A stretch of 64,000 nucleotides of DNA, taken from the NCBI GenBank assembly GCA_006538405.1, contig BJKQ01000002.1:4154001-4218000 (forward strand), in the 5' to 3' direction. This document shows positions 22,364 to 33,952 of this stretch, piece by piece. The notes under the pieces are model-generated. The model did no database searches. It saw only the letters and a program-made list of their open reading frames with translations, and was not told the origin of the DNA. Each line of letters opens with the position of its first letter. Position 1 is the stretch's first letter. The position numbers and the translations under genes were made by a program. The DNA is from Hansfordia pulvinata. Lineage: Eukaryota > Ascomycota > Sordariomycetes > Xylariales.

Positions 22364-23699
22364 ATGCTCTTCTCGAAATATTTGACGCTTGGCCTGGCGG
22401 CGCTGGCCTTGGCTCACCCCGGCCACGAAGAGGAAGAGCGGCGCCACGTGCTGGCATCGCGGGCAGCCGCTCTCAACACGAAGCGGGCGCTGCAGAACTG
22501 TGCTTCGCGGCTCGACGCCCGCGGCTTCCACGAGGGGGCCGCCCGCCGCCGCCAGGCTGAGCTGGAGATGCTCCGCGCTGCGAGGGGTCTAGATGTGCAT
22601 GGTGAGTGCCTGGGGACTGAACCTCCCTCCTCTTCCGCTCTCTTTCGGTCTCGCTTCCAGGCAGTCGACTCGGACTGACAGAGCGCGGCAGCACCAGTCC
22701 GCAGGCGATCGGACGTCAGGCTGCGAGACATGAACGCCGTCGCCAACACGACTCACTACCGGGGGCCGTCGACGATGGCAAGGCGATCGAGGACCCGTCG
22801 TACGTGTTCGGGCAGAGCGAGTGCACGATGCTCAACCCGCAGAGCGAGGTCGGCCCCTTCTACGTGCCGGGCGAGCACGTCAAGAGCGACCTGCGCGGGG
22901 GCCAGGCGGGCGTGGACGTTGGATGGTGGTGGAGGCGCAGGTGGTGGACGTGGCGACGTGCGGGCCGCTGTCCGGGGCGTGGGTCGACGTCTGGAGCGCC
23001 AACTCGACGGGCGTGTACACGGGCGTGCAGAGCGCGATGAACCAGGGCGACGCGGACGACGCCGGCAACCTCGACGACACGTCGCTGCGGGGGCGTCCAG
23101 CAGGTCGACGGCGACGGCGTCGCCCGCTTCACGACAAAGTTCCCCGGGCACTACGAGGTCCGCGCCACGCACATGCACGTCGTCGTCCACACGCACGCCC
23201 GCCTGCTGCCCAACGGGACCCTCGCGGCGGGCGCCAACATCCCCCACATCGGGCAGCTGTTCTGGGACCAGGGCCTGATCAGCGACGTCGAGGCCCTGGC
23301 GCCGTACATGGACAACACGGCCAACGTGACCCCCAACGCCGACGACCACGTCTTCGGCGCCCAGGAGACCGAGGGCACGACCTCGGACCCGGTGTTCAAC
23401 CACGTCTACCTCGGCGACGACGTGGCGGACGGCCTGTTCGCCTGGGTCTTCATTGCCGTCAACAGCTCGGCCTCCTATGTGAGTTTGGCCGTCCTTGCTG
23501 ATGTGATGTTCATGCCTGGGGAACGCCCCCGAGACCGAGAGCAGAGAGAGTGCCACTGACAATCCAACCTCAACAGAACGCGAACGCAACCTACTCGTTC
23601 GCCTACGGGTCCGGCGGCGGCGTCGCTGTTGATAGTGACAGCAGCGGCGTTGTCGGGCTCAGCAGCTCGAGCGCCGCGCCCGCCTCCAGCGCGACTTGA
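22364..23699 (+). CDS. Secreted intradiol ring-cleavage dioxygenase (three one-base breaks)
   Basis: Exons are 22364-22601, 22692-23478 and 23577-23699, about 382 residues after correction. A signal peptide precedes HPGHEEEERRH and an Arg-rich propeptide-like region. The catalytic part has SECTMLNPQSEVGPFYVPGE (the conserved GPFYV loop), DVATCGPLSGAWVDVW, THMHVVVHTHARLLPNG and PHIGQLFWDQ, supplying the Tyr and His residues expected to hold Fe(III). The tail is Ser/Gly-rich. Extracellular intradiol dioxygenases open catechol rings and may act on lignin-derived or host phenolics. The frame breaks at G runs 22761-22765 (one lost), 22921-22922 (one lost) and 23089-23093 (one gained). Correcting all three gives continuous conserved sequence, and the exons then sum to whole codons, so I read the breaks as sequence errors. 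Confidence 0.82.
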
Positions 23700-24733
23700 G
23701 AATCTGCTGTTCTGTGAACCCAGCCAGGACTGGGTCGCTCCTAGTCCCGTGAGCGAGTGTCCTGTTGAAGCGAATGGTGCTTATGAATGGGGCTGTTCCC
23801 CGCTATTTGGGCGGTTGCCTCCGCGGCGTTGGTGGGAATATCTCGCCAGGTCGAGTTGTGTTTGAGCGAGCCTCGCCGGGGAGAATGGGCCAACGAGCGG
23901 CAGGCCGAGGCGAGACAGCTCTATAAACGTCAATTCAATGAGACCACCTGTTATATGTAGGAGGTGTTTCCTTGGCTCGATTTGCCCTCGAGCATGATCG
24001 CCGAGTCGCTACACCAATAAGATGTTGGCAAATCCCGGGCCAGATTCCCTGTGTCTAGATTATGTGCGTCAACTCGCGGATTCGAAGGACTGATTAGCGG
24101 GCCGGGTCTGCATTCAAGGAATAGAACCGGGCAAAGAGTGTCTCCGGTCCTACGGCGGAGTCTTTTGGGGGCCGATCAAGTCCCCGAGTGGCCCGCGGCC
24201 AGCAATTCCTGCGCTATCATCAGCACCGCCATAGCAAGACTGTGTAATGTATAAGATCTCAGCTCTGTACTCGTACCCACGAGCCAAAGCGACCATGTGT
24301 CCATCATAAGGAACCCTGTTGTCCCCTATAGGTATAGGCAGCCGGCAGCGCAGGACTGCCCCTGGCTTCACCGACTTCTGACACCCACTCTCGAGACCTG
24401 CCGCGAGTGTCCTTACCTTTGTTTCTCTCTTGGTCGGACATACGAGTCAAAGGGCAGAGACCTAGCATCCACTAGCTCTACTGGCGTTTCGCCGGAGTTC
24501 GGGCCCGACCTCTATGCCGCATGAAGACCATCCTTCGTGGGTGACTAGAGTTTAGCGCTGTCAGCCAACGCGACGCTTCACGATACGGGTATAATGTACG
24601 CTGCCACGCCTCAGCCCTGCCACGTATATTTTGCTTTCTTGCCCCGGTCCTCTCGCTCCTGGGCCCTTTATTTCTCTGTCTCCTCTCGATCTCGCTCTGG
24701 GCCGCACACGCGTCAGTCCGAAACCGCGCAAGC
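23700..24733. other. Intergenic; glycosyltransferase promoter
   Basis: No gene is recognised. A TATAAT box at 24590-24595 is well placed for transcription of the glycosyltransferase with the ATG at 24734. The ATG at 24594 overlaps this box and is therefore unlikely to be used. Confidence 0.5.
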
Positions 24734-26166
24734 ATGGCCGCCCCCCTCCGCCCACCACCGCCCAGCGGAGCAGAAGCGGAAGCCGCTCCTCTTCTTCACC
24801 TCGCTACCCGCGGCGGGCCACACGCACCCGACCATCACCATCGCGGGTGCCCTCGTCCAGCGCGGCTACGACGTGGCGTACCTTTGCAGCCGGGAGTTCG
24901 AGCCCCAGATCGTGGCGGCGGGGTGCGAGTTCCTCGAGACGATCGGCGCGTACCACGGCGCGCCGGCGGACATGCGCGAGGTCATGGCCCGGCTGCCGAA
25001 GGGTCTGCCGCGCTTCCTGCACATCTTCACGACCCTGTTCATACCCTCGATCCCGGAGCGGACGGCGCACGTCGACGCCGTGCTCGCCCACCTGCGCGCC
25101 CGCGAGGGCGAGGGGCGCCAGATCATCGTCCTCCACGAGATCAACAGCCTCGGCGTGGTCCCCTTCACCCGCGGGCGGCCCGCGCCCGCCGGTTTCGGGG
25201 GCGGCGCGTTCCCGCGCAACATTGGCATCTCGACGCTGCCGCTGGCGACCCGCAGCCGCGACACGGCGCCGTTCTTCCTGGGGCTCCCGCCCGACTACAC
25301 CGAGAGCGGGCGGCTGCGCAGCGCCGCGCTGCACAAGCTGGTGGACGAGGGCATGGCGAGGCCGGCCCACGAGGCGTTCGACCGCGCGCTCTTCGAGGCC
25401 GGGGCCACGCGGCCCTTTGGCGCGAACCCGCTCGACGGCTGGTTCGACTTTGCCGAGGTCACGGTGCAGCTGTGCTCCCCGGGATGGAGTACCCGCTGAC
25501 CGACCTGTCGCCGCGGGTCCAGTTCGCGGGGTGCCTGCCGCGCCGGCCGCCCGGCGCCGGGGAGTATGAGTTGCCGGGGTGGTGGGGTGAGGTGGTGGGG
25601 ACGGCAGCAGGTGACGGCGACGGTGACGGCGAGGGCAAGAAGAAGAGGAGGCGAAAGGTTGTATTCGTTTCGCAGGGCACTGTCGAGCGAAAGCCGCACG
25701 AGCTGATCATCCCCGCGCTACGGGGGCTGGCGAAGCGGCCCGACCTGCTCGTGGTCGCGGCCCTGGGTGCCAAAGGGGCTGAGCTGCCGGCGGAGGTGGA
25801 CATCCCGGAGAACGCGAGGGTGGTGGACTTCCTGCCGTACGACCTGATCCTGGAGCACGCGGACGTGTTTGTGACAAACGGGGGCTACGGGTCGGTGCGC
25901 CACGCCGTGACGAACGGGTGCCGGTGGTGGTGGCGGGCGAGAACGCGGACAAGCTGGAGAACTCGGCGCGCATCGAGTACTGCGGGTTGGGCGTCAGCCT
26001 GAGGACGCAGACACCGACGCCGCAGCAGGTCTGGGAGGGTGTGGAAGCGGTGATTGGCGACGACAAGTGGAAGAGGCGCGCGGCGGAGCTGAGGCGCGAG
26101 AATGAGGCTCTGGACTGCATCTCCGTCATTGCAGCTCAGGTGGAGGCGTTCACGGAGGAGAGATAA
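24734..26166 (+). CDS. UGT-type (GT1) glycosyltransferase (three one-base breaks)
   Basis: One exon encodes about 477 residues after correction. The N-terminal half begins RKPLLFFTSLPAAGHTHPT, the acceptor-side HT(x)P-like start of GT-B glycosyltransferases, and continues GALVQRGYDVAYLCSREFE. The C-terminal half has VVFVSQGTVERKP, VVDFLPYDLILEHADVFVTNGGYGSV and NGVPVVVAGENADKLENSAR, the nucleotide-sugar-binding region of the MGT/UGT group. The enzyme should add a sugar to a small hydrophobic acceptor in the cytosol, for detoxification or tailoring of a metabolite. The frame breaks at 24741-24746 (one C too many just after the ATG), 25481-25483 (one G short) and 25916-25918 (one G short). Each correction joins conserved sequence. 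A KKKRRRK insert and a GDGDGDGEG stretch sit between the domains. Confidence 0.78.
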
Positions 26167-27330
26167 ATGTAGTCATATGGATCTAGGTACCATATAGATA
26201 CGAGAACTGGAATTAAAGCCAATCTTTGACTCAATCGTATCGCAGCCAAAGTGCCCGCTGGGGCAGGTGCCTGAGCTCGCTAGTACCTACCTCCCTGTAC
26301 CTTACTAAACGTACCTCACGTGGAAGCATGGATCTGAACCAATGTGGAAGCTTCGTCTGAGAAATGCACATTCACATTGTGCGGACTAAGGAAGGTGCAG
26401 CCGGGGATTAGACAACGATGAATTTGGACAGCCTCAGTGGGCAGACGGCAGCCAACAGAACCTTTCCTCTCTACTACACGTCGTCCCAAGCGGCTCTTTC
26501 TGGTGCAACCCCAACCCAACTATTTGCTCGTTCGTTTCCACCTGTGGTCTTGAGAGGCGGCCCTCATACTCAGGAACAAGAGCTTCCTACGATCCCTCAC
26601 AAGCCTGGAACACTATACTCGGAAGAACCTGGGGTTCGGCCCAACCCTCCTCCCTTCAACGTCCCACATCCGGAGCTTTCGACCCCGAAGCTGCTCACCC
26701 CTGTTGCCCTATACAGTCTGCCCGTCCCGGCTCCCTGCACCCGATGAGCACTATCCAGTTAGAGACCCGGCATACTCACACGGGTACGACTTGCTTGGCA
26801 TACAGCCCTAAAAGCCCCGGCCTCGTGCGCTTGTCTGCCATGAATGGAAGGAACCGCTAGTCAAGCAGGAGCCCTTGCCCACTAGGCGAGGAAGGCGAAG
26901 AAGAAATAGAAGAAAATCCAGTAAGTGGCTGGCTATAGTCGGCGACCAACTTCCGCTAATTGGCTCGGCCTGTTCCTGATGTCTGGCTATAGAATGTCCA
27001 TCCCGCCACGCTGGCTCCGTTGCAGGCGTGGCAGGCACGGCGGTGCAGGCGCGCTTCGGGGACCATGACTTAGCGTCGACGACAAGGACCCCGGGCCTGG
27101 TTAGGGCTGAGATCGGCGCCTCGCAAAGAAGGCTCGGCTTCGGAAAGCGATCCGAGGTGCCCGGTATACCGCCCTGACGTGCGTTAGACGCTGAGTCAAG
27201 TCGCGGTCAAAACGGCTTGATCTCGCTGCCGGCTCGGGAGTGGGTGAACGACTTCGCAATCGACGAGCTCGGTGCAATACACACACAGGACGAGGTCAAC
27301 GTTCAACACATCACACGAGACTTGCCGGAC
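26167..27330. other. Intergenic, no supported gene
   Basis: A 109-codon frame at 26418-26747 starts with ATG but has no motif and low-complexity Pro-rich sequence, so I do not call it. The right end is the promoter of the Zn2Cys6 gene. Confidence 0.45.
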
Positions 27331-28733
27331 ATGGCGCCCACTCTAGCGAACAAGGCGGCTCGAATTCGACGCACAAAGTCCAGGGGTGGTTGCAGCAATT
27401 GCAAGAGGAGAAAAGTCAAGGTATGTCTGGGACACCGACGCAAGCACAGACACTACCTACCCTGATACCGCACCGCCCCCACCCACGTTGCAGGGAACTT
27501 GCCTCACGTTAACGGCTTATGCGAGGGACAATAGTGCAACGAGGAGCGCCCGTCCTGTCGGAACTGCCGAAGACGCGGCGAACCCTGCAACCTGGCGGGT
27601 AGCCCGCCGGCAGCCCCCGCGAGGACGCGACGGATAGGCACCGGAATCGCCTTGCATGGTCACCCGCGAGCGACGGGGCGATCAGCTACCATCACCACAA
27701 TCATCACAGCTATGACACCCGCCATGTGTCTCTGCCGCTCCCTACGCGGCCGCTGTGGACAGAGACGGGCGAGTACGGGATGCGAAGCCTCGCAACCCTC
27801 GATCTCGAGCTGCTTCACCATTACAGCATATCAACGAGCCTGACCCTCTCGCACGACCCTATTGTCCGCGACTACTTGCAGGTCAACGTCCCGCAGCAGG
27901 GCTTCCAGCACCCCTACGTCATGAACTCCATCTTGGCCCTGGCCGCCGCGCACCTCGCGCACTTTCGGCCCGAGTCTCGCAACTTCTACCAGAGCGAGGC
28001 TACAGCCCGCCATACGGCCGCCACCTCGATTGCGACGCCACTGCTGTCCGCCATCACGGCTGACAACTCCGTTCCCATGTACTGCTTCAGCATCTTGACC
28101 ATGTTTATCTCCTTCGCCTCGCTACGCACGGACGACGACCCTCTCCTGGACGACGACAATGCCATGCCCAGCTGGCTCGCCCTCTTTCGCGGTGTCCGCA
28201 CCGTGCTCGAGTCCAATAGTCAGGCCATCATCTACGCGTCCTCCATCTCGCACCTCTTCTCGCACCGGCCCGGTTTTAATACCCACTTTGAACCAGTCGA
28301 GCTGCAGCACGATGCTCTGACAGAGTTCGAGAATTACATCGATGCGAGTACGTCGGATGAGGAGTCTACTCGGTGCTTACTACAAGAGACTTTCCGAGAG
28401 CTGAAGCGGTCCTACTGGGCGTTCTACGGCGAGGAGCTCGGGAACGAGGCCAAGGTCCGTAGTCTCTTCACGTGGCTATACAAAGCCTCGGACGAGTACA
28501 TGAACATGCTGCAGAGCGGCGATAACAAGGCCCTCTGCATATTGGCCTTCTTCTGCGTGCTAATCCATCGGCTCGAGTACAACTGGTGGCTGAAGGGGTG
28601 GGGCACCTATCTCATTGGCCGCATACACTCAACCTTGGACGAGACGCATCGCTACTGGTTGAAATGGCCAATCCAGGAGATTGGATGGATTCCCAGACGG
28701 GACAAAAGTGTTGATAGATCCATGTACTGCTGA
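27331..28733 (+). CDS. Zn2Cys6 transcription factor, UPC2-like (one frameshift)
   Basis: Exons are 27331-27420 and 27535-28733, about 429 residues after one correction. The splice completes the binuclear zinc cluster: CSNCKRRKVK from exon 1 joins CNEERPSCRNCRRRGEPC from exon 2, with Cys spacing 2-6-6-2-6. After a basic, His-rich linker comes LATLDLELLHHYSIST, then HPYVMNSILALAAAHLAHFR, the start of the fungal regulatory domain found in UPC2/sterol-uptake-control-like factors. The protein should act in the nucleus, probably controlling metabolic or membrane-lipid genes; neighbours are natural target candidates. The frame breaks at the C run 27614-27618. One more C gives a continuous linker, and the exons then sum to whole codons. 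The frame ends at 28733 with no second cluster. Confidence 0.8.
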
Positions 28734-28859
28734 TTCCAGAGCCACAAGAATTTCTATAGACGGAGGCAATCAAAGACTCCAACATCAACTGAACGTTGTT
28801 ACCCAGAAGTCTCGTGTCTGATGAAAGTATGCACGCCACGAAGGCTCTAGCCTCGAAAG

Positions 28860-29345
28860 GATCAACCATGGTGCACAGCATGCCTCTCCTTGGCGGGCAA
28901 ATAGGTCTCGTGGCCCAGCGCGTACTCGGCTGCGCGATAGACGTTGCGCACCATGACCGCGCCCAAGGTCAGGTACAGCATGGCCGGCGCGCGGCGGCTT
29001 CCGCGGCGGCTGCGACGCTCTGCCGGAGGCGCAGGTGGAACGCGAGGGTGGCAGCCACGAAAGACGGCGAACATGGCGATCTGAGGAGCACCAGCGCCCG
29101 GGCACCCCGCAGTGGGCCCTGGCCCGCCGACCGCGGCGACGGCGACGGCGCGGATGGGCCTCATGGACAGGGTCGCCGCGAAGAGGACGGGCGGGGATTA
29201 GCAGCGTGATTTGACTGCAGAACCACAGCCGCTGCTTGGGCATGGCCACGACATGCAGTGTCAGGACACGACGGCGAAGATGACGGCGGCCGGCAGGCTT
29301 GGAATGTAATACCACAGCAGGTGGCCGTTGTAGGTCTCGAGGGTC
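28860..29345 (-). pseudogene. Decayed RTA1-like lipid-translocating transporter fragment
   Basis: The minus strand carries pieces of an RTA1-like seven-helix membrane protein in changing frames. LLWYYIPSLPAAVIFAVV resembles the first helix after the N-terminus, FVAATLAFHLRLRQS a middle helix end, and VMVRNVYRAAEYALGHETYL the conserved sixth-helix region (family pattern RxxFRxxEyxxGxxGyL). Helices between them are missing or scrambled, an in-frame stop follows the first piece, and the expected final helices are absent. RTA1-like proteins are linked to resistance to toxic compounds and to sphingoid-base export. Because whole segments are missing, single-base sequence errors alone do not explain the damage. 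It lies tail-to-tail with the Zn2Cys6 gene. Confidence 0.5.
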
Positions 29346-29964
29346 AGCGTAGTTGGTGATGAGGTTTCGAGCGCGAACAGTCGAGAGAGGGCTGCCGACG
29401 GAGGCAAAGAGGCTGGGCTGTGGCTATAACCTTTGGGGAGGCCTGCGTGGTGAACATGAATACTCCTTGGACTCGGACAGAATGATGTCGAGTCTTTGAT
29501 GACACGCCGGTGGTACTGGTCTGGACAGCCCCTTAATATCAGCGAACAGTGAGGCTGTGCGTCAACCGCTGTTCACGTTTTCGCATTGCGAGTCGAGCCG
29601 AATGACACCACATTTTCCGAGCTTTCGAGACTCTATTCCGAAGTCTAGCCATTGAATTTGTGCCTTTGCTTCCGAGCTTGCAGAGCCGCGAAGCCGAGCC
29701 CCGACACCAGATGTCAACGCTGAGATCAAGGCAGTGCACCGAACGCACCACCTGCAGCTGACTAGATTGTCTCGTGGATCTCTGTTCACTATGATCACGA
29801 ATAAGCGCCACGCTGGGTGACGCGAGATGCATTCACCTGCCGACGCCGGAGCTCGGGCGTGACGCGCTCCAGGAGTCTTGCCCAGCATCGCGATCCTGGT
29901 GCTTCGGGAGCCCACTTGTGACTTACCTGGTTAGTACTTGGTGTCCAACCTTGCCAGCATCCTC
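29346..29964. other. Intergenic, no gene recognised
   Basis: Nothing protein-like or repetitive stands out. It may hold the old promoter of the RTA1-like relic and the promoter of the next gene. Confidence 0.4.
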
Positions 29965-30818
29965 ATGGGCTCTTCGGACAGCCCGGTCTTCACGGGCTTC
30001 GACTCGTGCGACTCAGCAGGCCAGAAGCGAACCTACAGCCGGGGAACCTCTAGCCAGATTGAGACGACGCAGAGTGCGCCACGAGCGACGGTCCGGTCCC
30101 GCGCCGAGAGGCCAGTGTGAAGTTGCGGTTCGTCGGCCTGTGGCGTCGGCTCGCTTTTGGGGCGCGATCACCTGCCCTGCCCGAAATTGCGCCGACAGAG
30201 ATCAGACTGGACGGCAGTATCCTCTACAATCCCAGGCAAGCCGACTCGCTCTGGCATTTGGGTGTGAACGGGAACGGGAGGTACTGGGTATTCCGGGTGA
30301 GCCCGAAAGACGGCTAGAGGGAGCACAACCGATGTCCCACGAGCGCCGAGGACTGGGGATTGGAGCTGATGGGAGAATGGGGCGAGGAGAAGAATGCCGA
30401 GTTGACAGACTGGCTGTTCCACGCGAAAGACTGCAGGCGGAGACCGGGAACCGCGTGCCCGAGTGCTCAGTTCTTCAACATGGCCAAGGGCTGTAACGTG
30501 GGCAACATCCTGTCCGGAGACAAGATTGACGAGGACTTTGGCTCGACCTGGCGCGACGCATTTGTCAATAAGGTGCAGCATCTCCGGCGAAAGAGCGGCA
30601 ACCCGGACAACATGGCCTTTGCTGTGTACGAGCAGCATGACTGGCAAGGCCTCACGGCCGCGGTGCCGCGGCGCTTGAAGCTGAAATTGCACGAATACAT
30701 CAGAGTGTTCGAGCCGGAGCATGCGGAGCCGTATACCGTGGCGGAGATGGAGAGGATGCTTGTGCGCCGCCCGCATTCAATGGTAACGATCGAGGGGCAG
30801 CTATACGAGCCCGAATGA
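29965..30818 (+). CDS. Hypothetical protein, family not recognised
   Basis: The proposed exons are 29965-30114, 30201-30296 and 30351-30818, giving 237 residues. The last splice is well supported: a GTGAGC donor at 30297 and phase-0 joining of GNGRYWVFR to DWGLELMGEWGEEKNAELTD. The first splice (GTGTGA donor) is weaker. The C-terminal 150 residues are protein-like and open throughout. They include FNMAKGCNVGNILSGDKIDE, DAFVNKVQHLRRKSGNPDN and FAVYEQHDWQGLTAAVPRR. No signal peptide, membrane helix or catalytic motif is visible. The N-terminal part is Ser/Thr-rich (MGSSDSPVFTGFDSCDSAG) and probably flexible. I do not recognise the family and propose no function. Confidence 0.5.
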
Positions 30819-32512
30819 GGTCATCGCTTCGATCAATCTGGGTTCGGGCCGCTTCGAATAGGTGTTGTAGCCAAGCCAAGAGGGCCGAGGTGAGCCCCGG
30901 CGCTGAGCTTCAGTGCCGCAAAGACAAGTGTGCTCGTAAGAGTATGAGCACTCGGCAGGGGTAGGGTTGGGTAATTGATGTGGTTCCGCAGCGAGTTGTT
31001 AGGGTCTCATCGAGGCGACAACGAAGCTGGTGAGACGGCGGGCTGGCGGCAGCCAATCAGACCGGCGGCTCGGCGATCCGTCACGGGCGCTTCAGACGTG
31101 CGACGGCCCTGTCAACCCCCTCCGCAGGCCCGCCTGGGGGAGGCCATTGGCTCCGGGTCGTCGGATCGCCCGGCTTGAGACGCCGACCCTGCGTGCCACG
31201 CTTGCCGGGGTGGAAGCCCCTGCCAGCCAAGGCGAGGCCGATGGGCTCCGATGTAAGAAGAAGCTGTGCGAGCACGCTGATGCTGCCACAAGCCGGCCTT
31301 ACTCCGCCTGCTCTGCGTCTGCCTTCTGGCCTTCCCCGATGGGAGAATGCGGGTGGGCGCCGCGCAACTATCGTATTGCGTGAGTCGAGTTCCGGGCTTA
31401 CTCGCTCCATGTCGTCGTGTCTCACACGCGGTGTCCCCCCAGCGTGAAAGGGCAATGGGTTGGTGCTGAGGATATGAGGTCTGTGGCATCGTCACGATCC
31501 ATGTATCTGACGATGTAAGCAAGTATTCAATGTTGTACTTCCAATCTATGGCTAAGTGGGCGGAACATAAGGAGGTTCCAAGTGCTATGGAGTCAGAATA
31601 ATGCATCTATCAGTGCAACCAACTCAAGGCAGGTGCAGCTGCCCTGTTTTCCCAATCGACTGTCCATACTGGTCACCGCACCTGCCCTTTCTTCTGCCCG
31701 CCTATCCCAGGTCGCACCTGGATCGGCAGGTGCGGCCGTGTCACGTCGTTGCCGCCGCTGTTGATCGCCACCCGCGCGTCAACAACCTCCAAGCTCCAGA
31801 CATTGACACCGTATCGACTACCTAACAGGCTTCTTGGTCCTGCATCCCCTCTCATCCTCTCTCCCCCCTTCTTTAACGAGTCGCCCGAGCCCTGTCTCCG
31901 TCTGTGGCGAACCAGTGTAACCGAGCCGCAAAGCTATTTCACCCTTCGTCATTTCTTGACGCGTCTACCTTTGCGCCTGAGATAGAACAGCCTCATCAGG
32001 CCCACGATACTCCCTCACACTGATCGACACCCACACCGGCAAGGGTTTAGACAAAGGCCCTCCTGCCCACAGCCACGTGCTGCGACGGCTGCTCTTCGAA
32101 ATCTGCGACGAACCCCAAGATTCGATATTCTCCGGCAGCTCTCCCATTGGCCGCAGGCTTGATACAACAAACGTTTGAGCCGGCCACCCACTGCCTTGCT
32201 TGCCCTAACTTGGCAGAAGCTATCTTGGCCCGGCTCGTCATCTCCGCTAGCAACGTCTGCTCCTCATCTCCCAGTGCACATCGCCGTGCTTGCTTGACTC
32301 CCACCAAAATTGATCAACAGTCCTGTCTCCGCTTGCCTCACTTGGGCTCACCAACGTCAACTCTGGGCATCGCATTCGGGCAACGCGCGCTCTGGATACA
32401 GAGCTGGCCTAAGCGAAGGGTCCGGCGTCGGGGCTGAACGTTCAACCACGAGCCGGCGCACTTCGACCCAGAGAAAAGATTCGAAAGTGACAGTAGCCAG
32501 CACGCCGCGACA
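30819..32512. other. Intergenic and long CT-rich leader
   Basis: No gene is recognised. From about 31620 to 32512 the plus strand is pyrimidine-rich with many short start-stop frames, which fits a promoter and leader for the GPI-anchored protein gene. Confidence 0.5.
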
Positions 32513-33349
32513 ATGGCCACGAGACACAGACGCGGTGACAGACGAACGAATACACGTGCGATCTTCTTGATATTTGCACTGTTGGGTGCGCCGATACCTG
32601 CAGTAGTAGCAGACAGCCACGTGGAGACGGCCACAGGATCACAGCTTTCGCTCGAGAGCTTTCAGGTTATGACCGCTGGAGGCCAGATGCCAGAGACGTG
32701 CGTGCGAGCATACGCAGTGGCCATCAGCGGCTGCACTGTCTCCGACTTCACCGGCGGCCGGCAGTGCTCGCAGGCATGCGCGCGCGGCCTGGCCCAAGTC
32801 GCCGACCTTGTCAACAACGCCTGCGGCAGCCTTGACGTCAACGCCAGGTCACTGCTTGGCGTCACCCTGGCCGGAAATCTCGTCGGCGCATTGTGTCCTG
32901 GCCTCTCTCGCGACGAGACCACCACCGTCACTCGAACCGTGCAGCAGCCGCCGCCCACCGCAAGCATATCTTCACCCACTGGCGGGGTCACCACCACGCG
33001 AGAGCAGCCGCCGCCCCCACCGCCTCCGCCGGAGAGCAGCACCACGACACAAGCTCCATCCGCCACCTCGCCATCATCTAGAACACAGGAGCCGGAGCCG
33101 GACCCGCCCACCTCGACACCGCAGCGGGGCGTTTCGACGGAGCCGAGCTTGCCAACACCCCCGCCTGGGCCAACTGATGCAGAGACCCCCGAGGCAACAG
33201 ACCCGGGCGAACCTCCCGATCGTTCCCGGGGTGGAGGCAGCCCTTTCGATCCGGCGCCGGCAATTGCTTGGGCGAGCGATAGTGCGAGACCGCCGACGAT
33301 ACTGGAGATTGTGTTTGGTGTCATGGTGGCGTGGGCAGCGACCCTGTAG
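32513..33349 (+). CDS. GPI-anchored Ser/Thr/Pro-rich cell-wall protein
   Basis: One intact exon encodes 278 residues. A basic N-terminus and hydrophobic stretch (AIFLIFALLGAPIPAVVA) form a signal peptide. A compact cysteine module follows (LSLESFQVMTAGGQMPETCV, ISGCTVSDFTGGRQCSQAC, NNACGSLDV, GALCPG) with six cysteines that could make three disulfides. The module resembles one seen in other secreted fungal proteins, but I know of no described activity. About 120 residues rich in Pro, Thr and Ser then provide sites for O-glycosylation, including a run of eight prolines. The end is a short hydrophobic tail (ILEIVFGVMVAWAATL), as expected for GPI anchoring. The product should sit at the plasma membrane or in the cell wall. 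Confidence 0.72.
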   Translation: MATRHRRGDRRTNTRAIFLIFALLGAPIPAVVADSHVETATGSQLSLESFQVMTAGGQMPETCVRAYAVAISGCTVSDFTGGRQCSQACARGLAQVADLVNNACGSLDVNARSLLGVTLAGNLVGALCPGLSRDETTTVTRTVQQPPPTASISSPTGGVTTTREQPPPPPPPPESSTTTQAPSATSPSSRTQEPEPDPPTSTPQRGVSTEPSLPTPPPGPTDAETPEATDPGEPPDRSRGGGSPFDPAPAIAWASDSARPPTILEIVFGVMVAWAATL

Positions 33350-33952
33350 GCTTGGCGTGGCTGGGGCTTGTCTTAATGTATAAATCAATGTGGCAGGTAT
33401 AAAGGTCACACAGGCACAGCTTTTACCTGGGTCGGGTACCTGGAGTAACATGTTAATCATCATGTAGTTTTATCGAGCTGGACGAGGTCAAAACGTATCA
33501 TACGGCCGTGAGTTTGACCCAGCCTTTGACAGGTTGCGCGGACAAAGTTTCTGTGGGATCTGCCCATCAACTCTCAAGTTCAAGGTTAGCATGTAAGAGG
33601 CGCTCCATGAGACAGTGGCGAACGCATCTAATGCTGCAGCCTCACGTCGTGTCCCCCACTGAAAATCGCAAACGCCTCGAGCCGGGCTGATGGAACTGAT
33701 TTGTATTGATATACTGCATTGCCTGATGCAGTAGCAGTAGAGCACGGCACGATACTTGGCGTGCCTGCTTTTTTATACACGATGGGCTTTTTCTTTTGGT
33801 GGATTGATAAGATACATTTGTGGGGGCAGACGACGCCTTGGGCCAGCTGCCGCAGACCAAGCTCTGCGATGCTTGGACTGCTTCCCTGGCCCTCTCTGCC
33901 CTCTCATCCTTACACGACACTGACACATGGCGGGATCTGGTCGGGACGTGGC
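33350..33952. other. Convergent intergenic region
   Basis: This separates the 3' ends of the GPI-protein and mL46 genes. No gene is recognised. Confidence 0.5.

Noticed and set aside
22364..23699. Dioxygenase as a true pseudogene
   Set aside because: All three breaks are one-base run changes, iron-ligand regions are intact and no stop occurs in the corrected frame.
24594..24733. Upstream ATG at 24594 as the glycosyltransferase start
   Set aside because: It overlaps the TATAAT box, and the added residues look like leader. ATG 24734 with one run correction fits better.
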